Below are positions 31,838-42,502 of a DNA stretch of 64,000 nt, piece after piece. This DNA is from Allomyces macrogynus ATCC 38327 (lineage: Eukaryota; Blastocladiomycota; Blastocladiomycetes; Blastocladiales; Blastocladiaceae): the NCBI GenBank assembly GCA_000151295.1, contig GG745328.1:2499423-2563422 (forward strand), given 5' to 3'. The translations under genes were made by a program, and so were the position numbers. Below the pieces are notes generated by a model. The model was not told the DNA's origin, did no database searches, and saw nothing but the letters and a program-made list of their open reading frames with translations. Every line of letters starts with the position of its first letter. Position 1 is the first letter of the stretch.

Positions 31838-32758
31838 TCACAGCGCGACGCGCAGCATCCACGGGAACACAAACGACGTGAGTTCATCCAACTCGACTGG
31901 CGTCTGGTTACCAAACACAAACTTATCCATGGCGCGGGCCACATTAAACAGCGCGAGTACCGTGACGGGCGCATCGCACGCCGCGTGCAAGGCCACAATC
32001 ACCTTGGCGATTTGAAACTGCAATATCCGCAGCTCATACGCCAGCATCGTGTCGGGTTTCGCCCAGACACCGTCAAACACAATCAAGTACCAGCCCATCA
32101 TATCCTGCGGACAGTGCTTGGCCTCGCCCGCACGGAATTGCGCGACCGTCGTGGCCGTTGGCTGGGCGAGCATCGGCGCAACGAGCTTGGTCCGGCGCAG
32201 GACGCGCGAGACGAGACCCATGGGCCGGCGCCGCCATGCCTGCGTGCGACGCTGTAGGTGGCTCAGGTTCATGCCCTTGACGTGATGCTTGAGCGCCGCG
32301 TAGATGCTGTGCCGATACTCGTCGAGGTCGGCCTGCGTGCGCAGATTGGTTGGCAGGTGGTCGGTCGAAGATGGCGGTGTACACAGGCCAGGAACGGTGA
32401 GGAGAGACGATGCGGGCGGAAGCGGCGTCGATGCGGTCAGGTTCTTGCTGCTGCTGGGAGCGCTGGAAGCGACCGACGGCACCGAAGCGGGGTTCATAAC
32501 GACGGTCGCTAAGGCGGGCGTCAGAACGGCAGGTGGGGCCGACTTACTCGTGCCGCGGTTGCGCAGCTTGGCCATGGTATTGCGCAACAGGGTGCCGAGC
32601 GAGCCAGACTTTTTGCGGCAAATGACTTCAATGGAGGGTGTTTCGACGACCAGAGCCGGCAGTTTGGGTCGCGGCGCTGTCACGGAACGGCGCTCGCGGC
32701 GAAGCGGCTCGGCCGGCATGGAAGAAGCGTTGAGACTCGTCGACGAGAACTCGAGCAT
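31838..32758 (-). CDS. hypothetical protein, helical C-terminal half
   Basis: A single-exon frame of 306 residues from the ATG at 32758. I do not recognise it. The first 120 residues are basic and Ser/Pro/Ala-rich. From about residue 140 the sequence looks ordered and helical: LRTQADLDEYRHSIYAALKH, QDMMGWYLIVFDGVWAKPD, LRILQFQIAKVIVALHAACD, then VELDELTSFVFPWMLRVAL at the end. The pattern could be a helical-bundle domain, but no motif is diagnostic. The frame is open upstream of the ATG only through non-ATG codons. It lies tandem to SLA1 and the CSC1-like gene on the same strand. Confidence 0.6.
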   Translation of the reverse strand: MLEFSSTSLNASSMPAEPLRRERRSVTAPRPKLPALVVETPSIEVICRKKSGSLGTLLRNTMAKLRNRGTSKSAPPAVLTPALATVVMNPASVPSVASSAPSSSKNLTASTPLPPASSLLTVPGLCTPPSSTDHLPTNLRTQADLDEYRHSIYAALKHHVKGMNLSHLQRRTQAWRRRPMGLVSRVLRRTKLVAPMLAQPTATTVAQFRAGEAKHCPQDMMGWYLIVFDGVWAKPDTMLAYELRILQFQIAKVIVALHAACDAPVTVLALFNVARAMDKFVFGNQTPVELDELTSFVFPWMLRVAL

Positions 32759-33449
32759 GGTTCGAACGTCTAGTCGAGGGCAGCGGGGACGACAGGAGGG
32801 CTCTCTGAGTGGAGGAGATAGAATGGACGACTGCTCACAGTCAGCTTCTTTGCTTGGTGGGCTGGACGCCGATGTCAATGGAGACGTACCACTTGGCAAT
32901 CAACGCTCGGGCGGAGAAGCGAGATGGTGGGTGGGTCGACTCTTTTGTACTGTTTCGGTGGTTGCAAGGGCCGCGACAAGGATGGGCAATGGCCAAGCAG
33001 GGTCGGGTTGAGCAACGAGGTGCGGAAAATGGGCAACGCTGATCATGGCTTGGTTCCGCCCGGGCGAATGCCTTTTTCCTCTGTGGTTCATGGGCGTATC
33101 TTGAGGGTTCGCTGGCCATGGTCGTGGGTGTTTCGGCGGTGGGGCAGAAAATGGTTTGGTAATTTTTCTCCTGAGGCAAAGCAAGCGCATCTTTTGAAGC
33201 GTGCGAACACTGGCAGGTGCCAACGTCACGAAACGACAACCTCGCTTCATTTCGTGCGCAAGAGCAATGGAAACAAAAAAGAGATTACTCCAATGCGACT
33301 ACATTTGCATAAGAGGGAATGGGCGACATGCAGGTGCAAGCAAAAGGAAATAACTGCGCCAACGAACGAATTACAAATCCAAAAAGCAAAATCCAAACGA
33401 AAAACAGGCTTGACGCGCGAACCATGGCCGCATCGCGCGCGCGTCGACT
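32759..33449. other. intergenic, no gene seen
   Basis: This 691-base stretch lies between the CSC1-like gene and the hypothetical protein gene, both on the minus strand. Its right half is A-rich on the plus strand. No domain or splice-supported ORF is seen. Confidence 0.4.
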
Positions 33450-36400
33450 CTAGTACCGGCGGTCGGCCGGCGCATACCCGTCGTCGCCCCTGCCCGGCGG
33501 CAGCGCGCGGTATGCGTTGGCGCCCATGAATTGCGGCGACGCGCCGCCACTCCCCCCACTCCGATGGCTCAAAGGCGACGGTGGGCGCACGCCATACCCC
33601 GGCGACGCCGGGCGCAACGGCGTATGCCCCTGCTGTGCCGGCGCAAGCCGCGCATACTGCTGTTGGCCTTGTTGCGGCGCGTACTGCGGCTGCTGCGCGA
33701 ACTGCGGCTGTTGCGGGAGCGCGAGCTGCGGGTTGCGCGACGGCTGGCCCGTCCCGTACTGCTGCATCGGGTACTGTTGCTGCGGCTGTTGCGGCGACGG
33801 CCCATACTGCTGCTGCGCGTACTGCTGCTGCCGCGCAAACTGTGCCTGCTGCTGCTGCGCGACGCGCTGCTGCTGCGTCTGGAACGTCTGCACGCCGAGA
33901 CTCTGTGGCGTCATTCCCGGAATCGGGTTCCCATGCTCGTCGACAGCCACCATTTGCGTCTCGACGCGCGTCGTGTAGGTCGTTGTCGTCGTCGTCGCCG
34001 TCTGGTGCTGCTGTTGCTGCGTCTGGTGCTGCGCGTACTGTGAATACTGGCCGTACTGCACGCCCGGCTGCTGCGGTTGCGGGCCACGCGACGGGTCGTA
34101 GTACTCGCCGGGCGCCGCGGGCGACCGCGGGCGCAACTGCGGCGAATCGAGCGTCGGCTTGTACAACGACCCCGAGTCCCCGCCGGGTCCCGCGATCCCG
34201 TCCAATCCGGGCAACGTCGCCGAGGTGCCGCCATTGTGGTACGGCGTGAACGCCGACGACAGCGAGTTCACCGAGTGCCGGCGATCACCGCCCGCGTTGG
34301 CGTGCACGGGCGCCAGGTCCGGGAAGTAGGGCACGAGCAAGTGTTCGATGCGCGGGTCGACGTACGGCAAGATCAGCCGCTGCACGAGCGCCGGGTGCAT
34401 GTACCGTTCGCGGCGCTGCGCGTGTTCCGACCGCAGCGGCATTTCGACGGGGGTCGGGACGGGACCGTAGCTGTCGGCCAAGTACTGCGCGGCCTTGAGG
34501 TGCTTGCCGGTGATATAGCGGCCCCCGAAGAAGGTGGCGAGGAAGAGCGCGACCATGAACCCGCCAGGCACCCAACGCGCGACTGTTAGCAAGTAGTAGG
34601 CGAGGAGTGCCTGCGCGGTGAGGATACTTGCGAAAAGGCGCTATGGGACGAGAAGAGGGGGTGGGGAGCGGAGGGGTTAGCGACGCCAGGAGCCGAAAAT
34701 CAAGAACGAGTGGGGAAAAGGAGCGAGAAATGCCGACCTTCGACACGGTTGGGAACCAGTCACCGGCGCTGTCGGACCCGCGCGAGAAGACAAACATGAG
34801 CTGCCACTTGTAGATGATGAGCGCGAACGCAAAGTAGAGCACGACAAACACTAAAAGAGCACGAAAAAAAGAAAAAGAAAGGGCGCAAAATGCATCAGTT
34901 GAGTTGGCCTCACGCGCGGCGCATGACGGAAATGAAGACGAACCGTAGATCAAAGGGTGGACCCACGCGTAGCACGAGCCTAGAGAAACAAGAGTAAGTG
35001 AGAAAGCAGGAAATATGATAGGGAAATGGAAGGCGGGAGTTACCAATAAAGAAGTAGAACAGCATGAGAGAAATGACCGACTCTGCATTACACACCAAAA
35101 AGCGTCAGTTCGTCAAGGATATCTCTGCCACGGAGAAAAAAAACACAGGCCACCCCGTACCGTATTTGAACGCCGGCGGGTTGTTGATCAGAATCTCTTG
35201 TCGCGGCGTGAGCGACGAGTAGGTGCGGCGCACGTAGGAGACGATCAGGGGCCACGCGCGTGCCAGCTCCAATGGAAAGAAGCCGGCACCTGATGGTAAG
35301 GGAGGAAGGAGAGAAAAGGGAGGAGTCAACGACACGGGGCGATAACGCAACAACGCTCGAAGAATCCGCACCATTGACCACGTAGTTCATCCTGTTTGAC
35401 CGTCGCGAGCAAATCAGTCATTCAGCGTCTACACAACGACACGAGACAAGGACAGAAAAGCCATACCAGAACACGCCCTTGGAGGCAAACGTCACCGACA
35501 CGAGCAACAGATACTGCTGGATCTTTTGCCAGACCTTGGACAGCACGACGCCTGCATTCGGCCCCGCGAACTTCTTGACGAACCTGGAAACCGAGACAGT
35601 GGCAGGTTAGCAACTCGGCAATGCAAAATCAGCGACCAGAGGACCGGAAAACCGAAGAAAACCAAAGAAAACCAAAGAAAACCGACGTACCCTTCAGGTG
35701 TCCAGTTCGAGAACGCTTGGTAGAAAATGGAAATAGCCGTGAAGAAACAAAAGAAACCCGTAGTGTAAAAAATGAACATTTTGCGCGTAATCATGCGCGT
35801 GCGCAGCGCCTGTGTGTAGGCGCCCTGCATGTCGGTAATCATGCCGAAGAACGCGGGCAGGAACATGAGGAACGAGTTGAACAGGATCGGCGGCAAGATA
35901 CTCTGCACAAACGCCATGGTCTTGGGGTTGTTCGACATGACAATCCCGAGCTGCGGCCAAATCTTGTACATGGTCATGGGCTGCGTGAGCAGCGTGATGC
36001 CCGCGAGCGGGAACAGCCACGAGACGCTCACACCAAAGACAATGAAATTACCGAGCAGCCGCTTGCTGTTCATCGTCTTTGGGTCCTTGCCGAGATGCTT
36101 CCAGATGAGGTCCGACGGTCTCGGCGCGAGCTCGAGTTCCAGGCCGAGCGGCGCTTTGCCGTGGCCGCCGAGCTGCGAGCACACTTCGTGCGACTCGGTC
36201 GCCTGCGTGAACTCGACGAAGCCTATCCGCAAGCAGGAATTCATGAGTGAGGACGGTGCCCAATACTCTCCACCGTGAGAAACGAAGCAAAGATGAGCGC
36301 ACCGGCGTAGAGCGGCTTGGCCTCACACCCCTCGCGGCGCATCTTCAAGATGGTCATTTCGAGGTCGCGAATCTGCGCGCACAGCCGCTCGGCCTCGGGC

Positions 36401-37391
36401 GGCAAGACAGCATTGGGCAGTGCGAGTTCGGCCGCGTTGGTCGGCTGGTACGCGGCGAGTTGCTTGCCAAACGTCTGATGCAGGACCTCCTCGAGGTGGA
36501 ACACGAGCTTCTCGTGCTGAGCCACGGCCTCGTCGAGCGCGGGCACCTTGAGGGCCAAGTTGCACGACGTGAAGTGCGTGACGTTGGCCTCGCGCATGGA
36601 CTCGGCGAGCGCCAAATTATCGCTGAGCATTTCGGGCTTGAGTTTCGTGACGAGCACCGTTTTGGAGTGCGGCGAGTGGAAGTAGGCGGGCGTGCGGAAG
36701 TAGTCTTGCCGCACCGCGACAAACTCGACCCACAGTTTGTTGAACAGGTAGAGCGCGGCCGCGGTCGTCATGTAGGCGATCACGACGTGACCCCACAAGA
36801 AATCGGGCGCGAACTGGACAGGTTGCGTCGTGGCCAGCGAATCGAGCGTCCCGCTGTACGGGGACGGGACCTGGAACTTGCTAGGTCCGAGCGGCCACGC
36901 GAGCGCGTTGACGATGATCAGGATGACAGAGCCGACCATGAACGCGCACGCCGTCTTGAGCATGGTCTTGGCGAGCTTGACAAACATGACGGCATCGATT
37001 CCGAGAGAATCGCGAATCTGCTCGTCCGTGGTCCGGTAGACGACCGAGAGCCAGCCAAAGAGCGTGTTGGGCACCTCGGGCAGCTTTTCGGGAATCTGCG
37101 AGTCGTGGAAGAAGCGATGCAGGCCGCGCCGCGAGAGCGAGTCCGAATAGAGCTTGTTGGGCTGGTAAACGTCCTGGTTGCGCGGGCGCATAAACGAGAA
37201 AAAGAGCACCGCGCCAATCCCGACGATACTCGTCAGGCCCATTTGCGCAAACAGGCCGTCGATGGTGTTGGCGCCTAGCAGAGACGAGCGGAAAAGATCA
37301 GCATCGCCGTGCACTTCATGGAGCAAAACTCCGACTACCACCCACCATTCTTGACGAAATCGTCAATGAAATCGGGCGACGATAGCGACAT
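33450..37391 (-). CDS. CSC1/OSCA/TMEM63-like mechanosensitive cation channel with a long Q/P/Y-rich tail
   Basis: These channels open on osmotic or membrane stress and pass calcium. Ten exons (minus): 37346-37391, 36303-37274, 35691-36222, 35467-35583, 35372-35391, 35161-35289, 35044-35082, 34944-34979, 34738-34850, 33450-34640; all phases agree, 1064 residues. The N-terminus has FAQMGLTSIVGIGAVLFFSFMR, followed by RPRNQDVYQP and a soluble loop with the RRM-like fold of the family (SKTVLVTKL...GFVEFTQATE). The pore region includes GIVMSNNPKTMAFVQSILPP, GMITDMQGAYTQALRTR and VFVVLYFAFALIIYKWQLMF. The last 250 residues are Gln/Tyr/Pro-rich and prion-like. Exons 5, 7 and 8 are only 20, 39 and 36 bases. 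Confidence 0.9.
35641..35690. repeat. short tandem repeat AAACCAAAGA in a CSC1-like intron
   Basis: About four imperfect copies of a 10-base unit (AAACCRAAGA) fill the 5' part of the intron at 35584-35690. On the transcribed strand this is a pyrimidine-rich TTTTCTTTGG repeat next to the GTACGT donor. Confidence 0.6.
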
Positions 37392-38066
37392 GGCGGCAGA
37401 GAGCAGCGTTCACGTCCGTAGAACGAGGGGGGCGAACGAGCTTGCTGCTTGCCGCTCGGGCGGGCAGCGATGGTACTGCTCGAGCTTGACAATAACCGAC
37501 CGTGCGGCCGGGGAAACGTTTGCCGGTCCAAGTACGGGTGTCTTGACCGTGCGCGGTGGTCGTTGGTCGTTGGTCGTTGGTCGTTGGTCGTTGGTCGAGT
37601 AGAGTGTAGAGGGAAGCGGGTAGTCCCGCCTCGTCCAAAAGGTGCGTCCTCCCCGGCGAACGGCGTCGAGTCGAGTGCGGCAAGTGCGCGCGCGGGCGTT
37701 CGAGTGCTGCTGCTCGCTTGCTGCTGGCCAAAAATATATAAAGTCGACGGCAACGACGAGAAGGACGGTGGAAGAGTGGGAACTCGATGTTGCCGTGACG
37801 TGCACCGCCAAGCAGCTGTTTGCGCCACGCGCCGCCGCCGCCACCGCCGCGCGTGACCGCGTCGTGCGCTTGCTCTTGCCTGCCCTCAACGGTGTCGAAC
37901 TTTCAACCCAACACCAACACCAACTCGCAGTCCGCCATCAACAACCGCGCGGCCAGGGCCCACACGCCCCGCGTCATATTCATTCCCTCCAAATGCATGC
38001 CTCGTCCCTTCTCCACCCGTCTCTCCCTCCCAACCTCCCCGACCACGCGATCCCACCTCTCTTTAC
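37392..38066. promoter_or_regulatory. upstream region of the CSC1-like gene
   Basis: This 675-base stretch lies between two minus-strand genes. It includes a 7-base tandem repeat (listed separately), an AT-rich TATATA at about 37733-37742 that reads CTTTATATATTT on the minus strand about 345 bases before the channel ATG, and one copy of the recurrent 10-mer (38009-38018). Confidence 0.45.
37557..37597. repeat. 7-base tandem repeat (GGTCGTT)n
   Basis: About six units of GGTCGTT lie in tandem, roughly 165-205 bases upstream of the CSC1-like channel ATG. The copies are almost perfect. Confidence 0.8.
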
Positions 38067-38334
38067 CTACGCGCCATCGCGCATCGGCCTCCCCCCCATC
38101 GCACCGGCCATCAAATGCTGCAACTGCTGCTGGTGCACGTAATACGACGGCGGCATCGCACCCGGCGGCATCCCCGCGGCCCCCGGCAGCGGCGGCCCAG
38201 GCGGTACGGGAGGCATCATGCCTGGCCGTGCGCCGTACGCGGCGGGCGGTGGCGGCGGCGGCATCATCCCCATCATATGCGGCGGCGGCGCCATGTGCGG
38301 CGGCATCATGGGAGGCCGCTGCTGCGGCGGCGGA

Positions 38335-38377
<43 letters not shown>

Positions 38378-40944
38378 GGTACTGGAACAGCGCCTCGGGC
38401 GGCGGCGGCGGACGCGCCATGGGGGACATTCCCGCGGGAGGACCCTGCGGTGGACCGACCGGTGGGCGCGCGCCGCGCATCGCCGCGTGGTGCATGGCCG
38501 CCGGCGGGTACGCGGTCGCCGGGTTCGGGCCGGGGTACCCTCCCGTCTGCGGCGGCGCGTGCGGGCTGCCCATGGGCGGGCCCGGCGGTGGTGGCGGATA
38601 CGGGTAGCCCATATGGTGGTGCGGGTGGTGCGGGTGGTGCGGTGCCGGGCCGGCACCGGCGGCACCGCGCGCGCCGAGCTGTTGCAGGATGTTGATGTGC
38701 GCCTGCTCGCGCGCGAGCACGTGCGGGTCGACGCCCGGCGGCGCCTGCGGCCCCTGCGGCTGCTGCTGGACGATCTGCCGCGAGTTGGCGAGGTTGCGCG
38801 CGACCGAGGTCGGGACGTTACCGGCAAGCACGAGACTCGATTTCTTCTTGGGCACGCCTGCGGCGGCCGCAGCGGCGAGTGCGGCGACACTCGTCGGCGG
38901 CGAGTCGCGCTGCTGCATGCGCGGGCTCAGCGTATCAGGTTCGCCGGGAACGCGCGGCGGTTGCGGCTGGCCGAGGGGTGGCGGCGGGAGCATGCCAGCG
39001 GCGCGCATTTGCATGGCCGCGTACTGCTGCTGTTGCTGCTGTTGCTGTTGCTGCAGGAGCTGCTGCTGGTACAGGTGCTGCTGCTGTTGCTGCTGCAGGA
39101 ACTGCTGCCGCTGAATCGCCTGCTGCCGCTGCAGGTCCTGCTGCCGCTGCAGGTCCTGCTGCTGCTGCTGTTGCTGCTGCAACTCCTGCCGCTGCTGCTG
39201 CTGCTGCTGCTGCATCGCCATCATCCCTGCATGCAACGGATGCCCCGGCGGCGGCGATTCGAGCACATGCGACGTCGGCGTGCGCGGCGGCTCACTCCCC
39301 ACCTGCGACGGGGGTGGCGCCGTGCGCACCTGCATCCCGCTCAACTTGGCCATCAGGAAATTAAACCGATCGGCATCGTCCGTCGGAGCCCGCTGCGCCT
39401 GCTGCACTGACGACTTTTGCGCCTGGGCGATTGGCGTGGACGGACACACCGGCGCGGGCCGCCGGCCCCTGGAAGGAGCCATTTGTCGCAAAATCCGTTC
39501 GACGCCTTGGCCCCGGGGTTCATCGCCCGGCTGTGGTTTGCGCCGGGTTCCGGGCCGGCTCAAGGCGCCCGGGAGCGGGGCGCCGGGCGCAACCGGCGGT
39601 TTGACGTCTCGGCCGGCAAAACAACCCGCCCCGGCGAACCGCGACGACGTTGGCGCCGCGCGTTCCGGGCGCTGCGGCCGGGGCCGCAGGCTTGGCCTCG
39701 GTGGGCGGTGGCGACCGTCCGATCCCCGGCGGCGCGTCGTCGGTGAGCGCGGCCTTGGACGCCTTCATCATCTTGCGGAACGCCTCTATTGGGTTCTCGT
39801 CCGCGGTCCCTCCCGCCGTTGCGGGCGGCGCGCTGTTCCGCTCCTTCCCGCGGGCCTGCGCGCGCATCTGCGCCTTGAAGCTGGCAATCGGATCAAAGTC
39901 GCGCGCCTGAAAATCGAAATCGTCGGCGAGCGCGCCAGCGGGGCCGCCGAAAGTTTCGTCGTTCTTGGCGTCCATTTCGTCGGGCCTGTCGAGCCGGTCG
40001 TCGTGCGATGAGCTGTCAGCGTTGCGTCGACGGTCGCCGAGCGCGGCAAAGTCAATGTCCCGTCGACGTGGGGTCGCGTTGGTGGAGGACGAGGAGAGCG
40101 ACGTGCTCGACGTGCGTGGCGGGTCGGATTCGGACATGGAGCTGGTGCGGGTTGGGCGGGAGAGCGACGAGGCGCTGCCGGACGTTGTGCGTCTCTGGAA
40201 GGAGGAGGAAGCTGGGGTGAGTGGATGGGTTCGTGTGGGGGAGAATGGACCGAGAAATGGGCGCACTCCAGGATCGTCGGACCCGCGGCGGGTCGGCGAG
40301 GGCGACCGCACGCCGCGCGGCGTCCACCGTTTAGCACCGGGTCCGCTGGACAATTTGGCTGGAGAACAAGGGTCGTTTGGCCGTCAGCAAGGTACTGGGC
40401 GGGCATATAAGCGAGACAACGGCGCCGAGTACTGACCTTGCGCCCACTCGGGCGTCGACTCCGAGTCGGACCGCGTGCGCGACCGGCCGTTGTTCGTTGT
40501 CGTCGGATCGTTGTCGCGCTGGCCGGACCTTGCCGACGTCCTGCTAGAGAGACGGGCGACCAGTCGTCAGCAGGTCCGTCGAGCGATGCATCGCAAGTCT
40601 CGTTCGAAGTACAAACCTTGGCCGGCTCGCCGGCTCCTCGCTAGATACACCACCGCCAGGCATCGTTAGTTCGCCTATTCTCCAAGTGAACGCGACTCCC
40701 AGTTCCAGAACACGTACCTGGTGCGGCACCGAATCACATCGCTCGGGATCGCAACCGTCTTGGGCACGCGTGGCGCGTCGCGCAGTGCAAGCAGCTGCGC
40801 CTTGGTGTACTGATACCGCGGCGGAGCCCCGGGCGGCGACGGCGTATACGTGTCGTCGTTGTCATTGTCGCTGTTGGGGTCGGGTGCGGTGGGGGCGCCG
40901 CGCACGACGCGTGCGGCCAAGGCGGCGGCCGCGGCGGTGGTCAT
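38067..40944 (-). CDS. 4E-T-like eIF4E-binding protein, Q/P-rich
   Basis: Exons (minus) 40718-40944, 40617-40640, 40437-40543 and 38067-40358 give about 882 residues. Near residue 50 there is a canonical eIF4E-binding motif, YTKAQLLALRDAP, matching YxxxxL-phi and very close to the motif of animal 4E-T (EIF4ENIF1). Further on are RSDSESTPEWAQ, KRWTPRGVRSPSPTRRGSDD and FDPIASFKAQMRAQARGKE; then ADRFNFLMAKL. The C-terminal half is polyglutamine, polyproline and His/Met-rich. 4E-T proteins carry eIF4E to P-bodies and repress translation; assignment here rests on the motif and overall layout. One extra base between about 39600 and 39680 breaks the frame in the last exon. The second exon is only 24 bases, so the N-terminal joins are less certain. 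Confidence 0.65.
38337..38375. repeat. CTG/CAG repeat encoding polyglutamine (4E-T-like gene)
   Basis: About 12 perfect CTG units on the plus strand, within a run of 14 glutamines on the coding strand. Longer imperfect CAG/CAA-type tracts lie at about 39020-39215 in the same exon. Such pure runs are length-unstable. Confidence 0.9.
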
Positions 40945-41536
40945 GGATGCGGTTGGTACGGTGCGGGTTGCCGGCGGTTGCTTGGTTCTTGGTGCGTGCA
41001 GTTTCAAGGTGCGGTGGTCGTCGTTGTCGTCGTGGTGGGTGGTCGCGCCGGCGTTGGGTTGGGGATGGTTGGTTGGCTGCAGCGCTCTTTGGCGGCCGTC
41101 GCGTGTCGGGCGACCGCCGCGACCGGAACGCGTGGCACCACATGACCGCATCGCCCCCGTGCTCGCGGACCTTGCGGCCTGCCTTGCGGACCTCGCCGCC
41201 TACGTCCGCCCACGTCGCCCGCGCGGAGCGGCCCTCAATCACGGCGCGATGCATGGGAGTTGCGAGCCTGGAGCGCGAGGAAGGGCGCTGGTGCGCTGGC
41301 CGGGCCGGTCTGCGTGCTGTTCGCTGCCAATCCGCGCCGGTTCACCGCAGAACTGGCAGCCAGCGGCCGCGGCCGAAACGATCCAAACCAAAACTGACGC
41401 ATGCATTGCGACGCTCATATACAAATCAGGGGGCAAGGGCGGGCTGCGATGCCCCTTGCTCACGCGACCGAGAGGACGGGCGGGTGCCACGCGGCGGCTG
41501 CCGCCCTTTACAGCGGTGCGCAGGTCCGAAAAGCCG
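40945..41536. promoter_or_regulatory. upstream region of the 4E-T-like gene
   Basis: This 592-base stretch lies between two minus-strand genes. Long arginine-rich ORFs on both strands look like GC-composition effects. No promoter box stands out. Confidence 0.35.
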
Positions 41537-42224
41537 TCAGACCTTGTCGTCGTGGAAGAGCCAGTTGCTCTTCTTGGGGTTAGCGTTCATGCCGACACGG
41601 CGCACGTAGCGGTCGTCGTCTGGCGGGCGCTCCTTGGCCGTGCACGACGAGAGCATCGACAGCAGGCTCAGGCACACGGAACTGGTCGTGAGCGCGGGTG
41701 TCCAGCCGTCGTAGAGGATCGATAAGCACTGGAACGAGCGGAACCGGGCGTTAGGCGTGAGTCAGGTGCGGCTATGGCACAGATGGCACGCACAATGTGG
41801 CCATTGGAATAAATCTGTGGTTGGGCGTCGTCGCCGCGTCGCGCGTCAGTCTCAGCTCGAAACTGCACAGCCAAAGGGACAACAGCACGCACATGCGGGT
41901 GCTCTGGGATGGTCGGTGCGAGGAAAATCACTTCGGGTGCTTCCATTGGGTAGTCGTGCGGGAACTTGAGCTGCAATCGCCACGACTCGCCCGCGTAAAT
42001 CGAGTCTTCGGCGCCGTGGATTTCAACGATCCATCTGGAGAGCATCAATGGCGGTCAGTCAATCCTGGTGGCCATGGCGTGCCGGGTTCGGTGCCGTTGA
42101 TCGATTGGTGTTGGTACTTTGACAGGTCGTCGGCGTCGATGACCTGGATGCCGTGCGGCGGGTTGCGCTGCAGGTCGGCGAGCTCCTTTTGCAGGCGGCG
42201 CGAGTGCAGCAGCAGCGGCGGCAT
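41537..42224 (-). CDS. UBE2W: ubiquitin-conjugating enzyme E2 W (UBE2W)
   Basis: UBE2W transfers ubiquitin to the alpha-amino group of disordered N-termini. Exons (minus) 42118-42224, 41893-42034, 41794-41814 and 41537-41728 give 153 residues. The N-terminal helix is RRLQKELADLQRNPPHGIQV. The core reads WIVEIHGAEDSIYAGESWRL, FPHDYPMEAPEVIF, then HPHIYSNGHICLSIL with the catalytic cysteine, and DGWTPALTTSSVCLSLLSML. The C-terminus RRVGMNANPKKSNWLFHDD is the family type. The middle exon, encoding IYSNGHI, is only 21 bases; without it the active site would lose its HPN-like turn, which supports the model. Introns start GTACCA, GTGCGT and GTGCGT. Confidence 0.93.
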
Positions 42225-42502
42225 GGCGGTGCGGGCAGTTGTTGCGGACGTGAGCGTGGGTTGATGTCAGGACCGAGGTCGTCGACGTGTCGCAGAGCAG
42301 GGGAAGATTGGCCAGGGCGTGACGTGGACGGTAGAGCGCGCGTCCCTGCCCAATTGTCGCGTGCGGCGACAGGACCGCGATCCGGCCGTTGCCGCGCCGA
42401 TCGGCCGCGTGCGAACCGACGGCCGGCTTCCTTTCTGTCCCATCTCTCCACGTCCTCCGCGCTCCCCACTGCACGCCCCAAGAAACGCGACACGCCACCA
42501 CC
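42225..42502. promoter_or_regulatory. divergent promoter region of UBE2W and the acid phosphatase
   Basis: This 278-base stretch separates two divergently transcribed genes. No TATA box is evident. A CACCACCATG context leads into the phosphatase start. Confidence 0.35.

Noticed and set aside
38067..39563. The Q/P-rich ORF as a separate gene starting at 39563
   Set aside because: The start there is not supported by an ATG in good context, and coding continues upstream across a one-base frame break into the 4E-T-like exon.
40403..40412. CATATAA as a plus-strand TATA box
   Set aside because: It lies inside an intron of the minus-strand 4E-T-like gene and no plus-strand gene follows.
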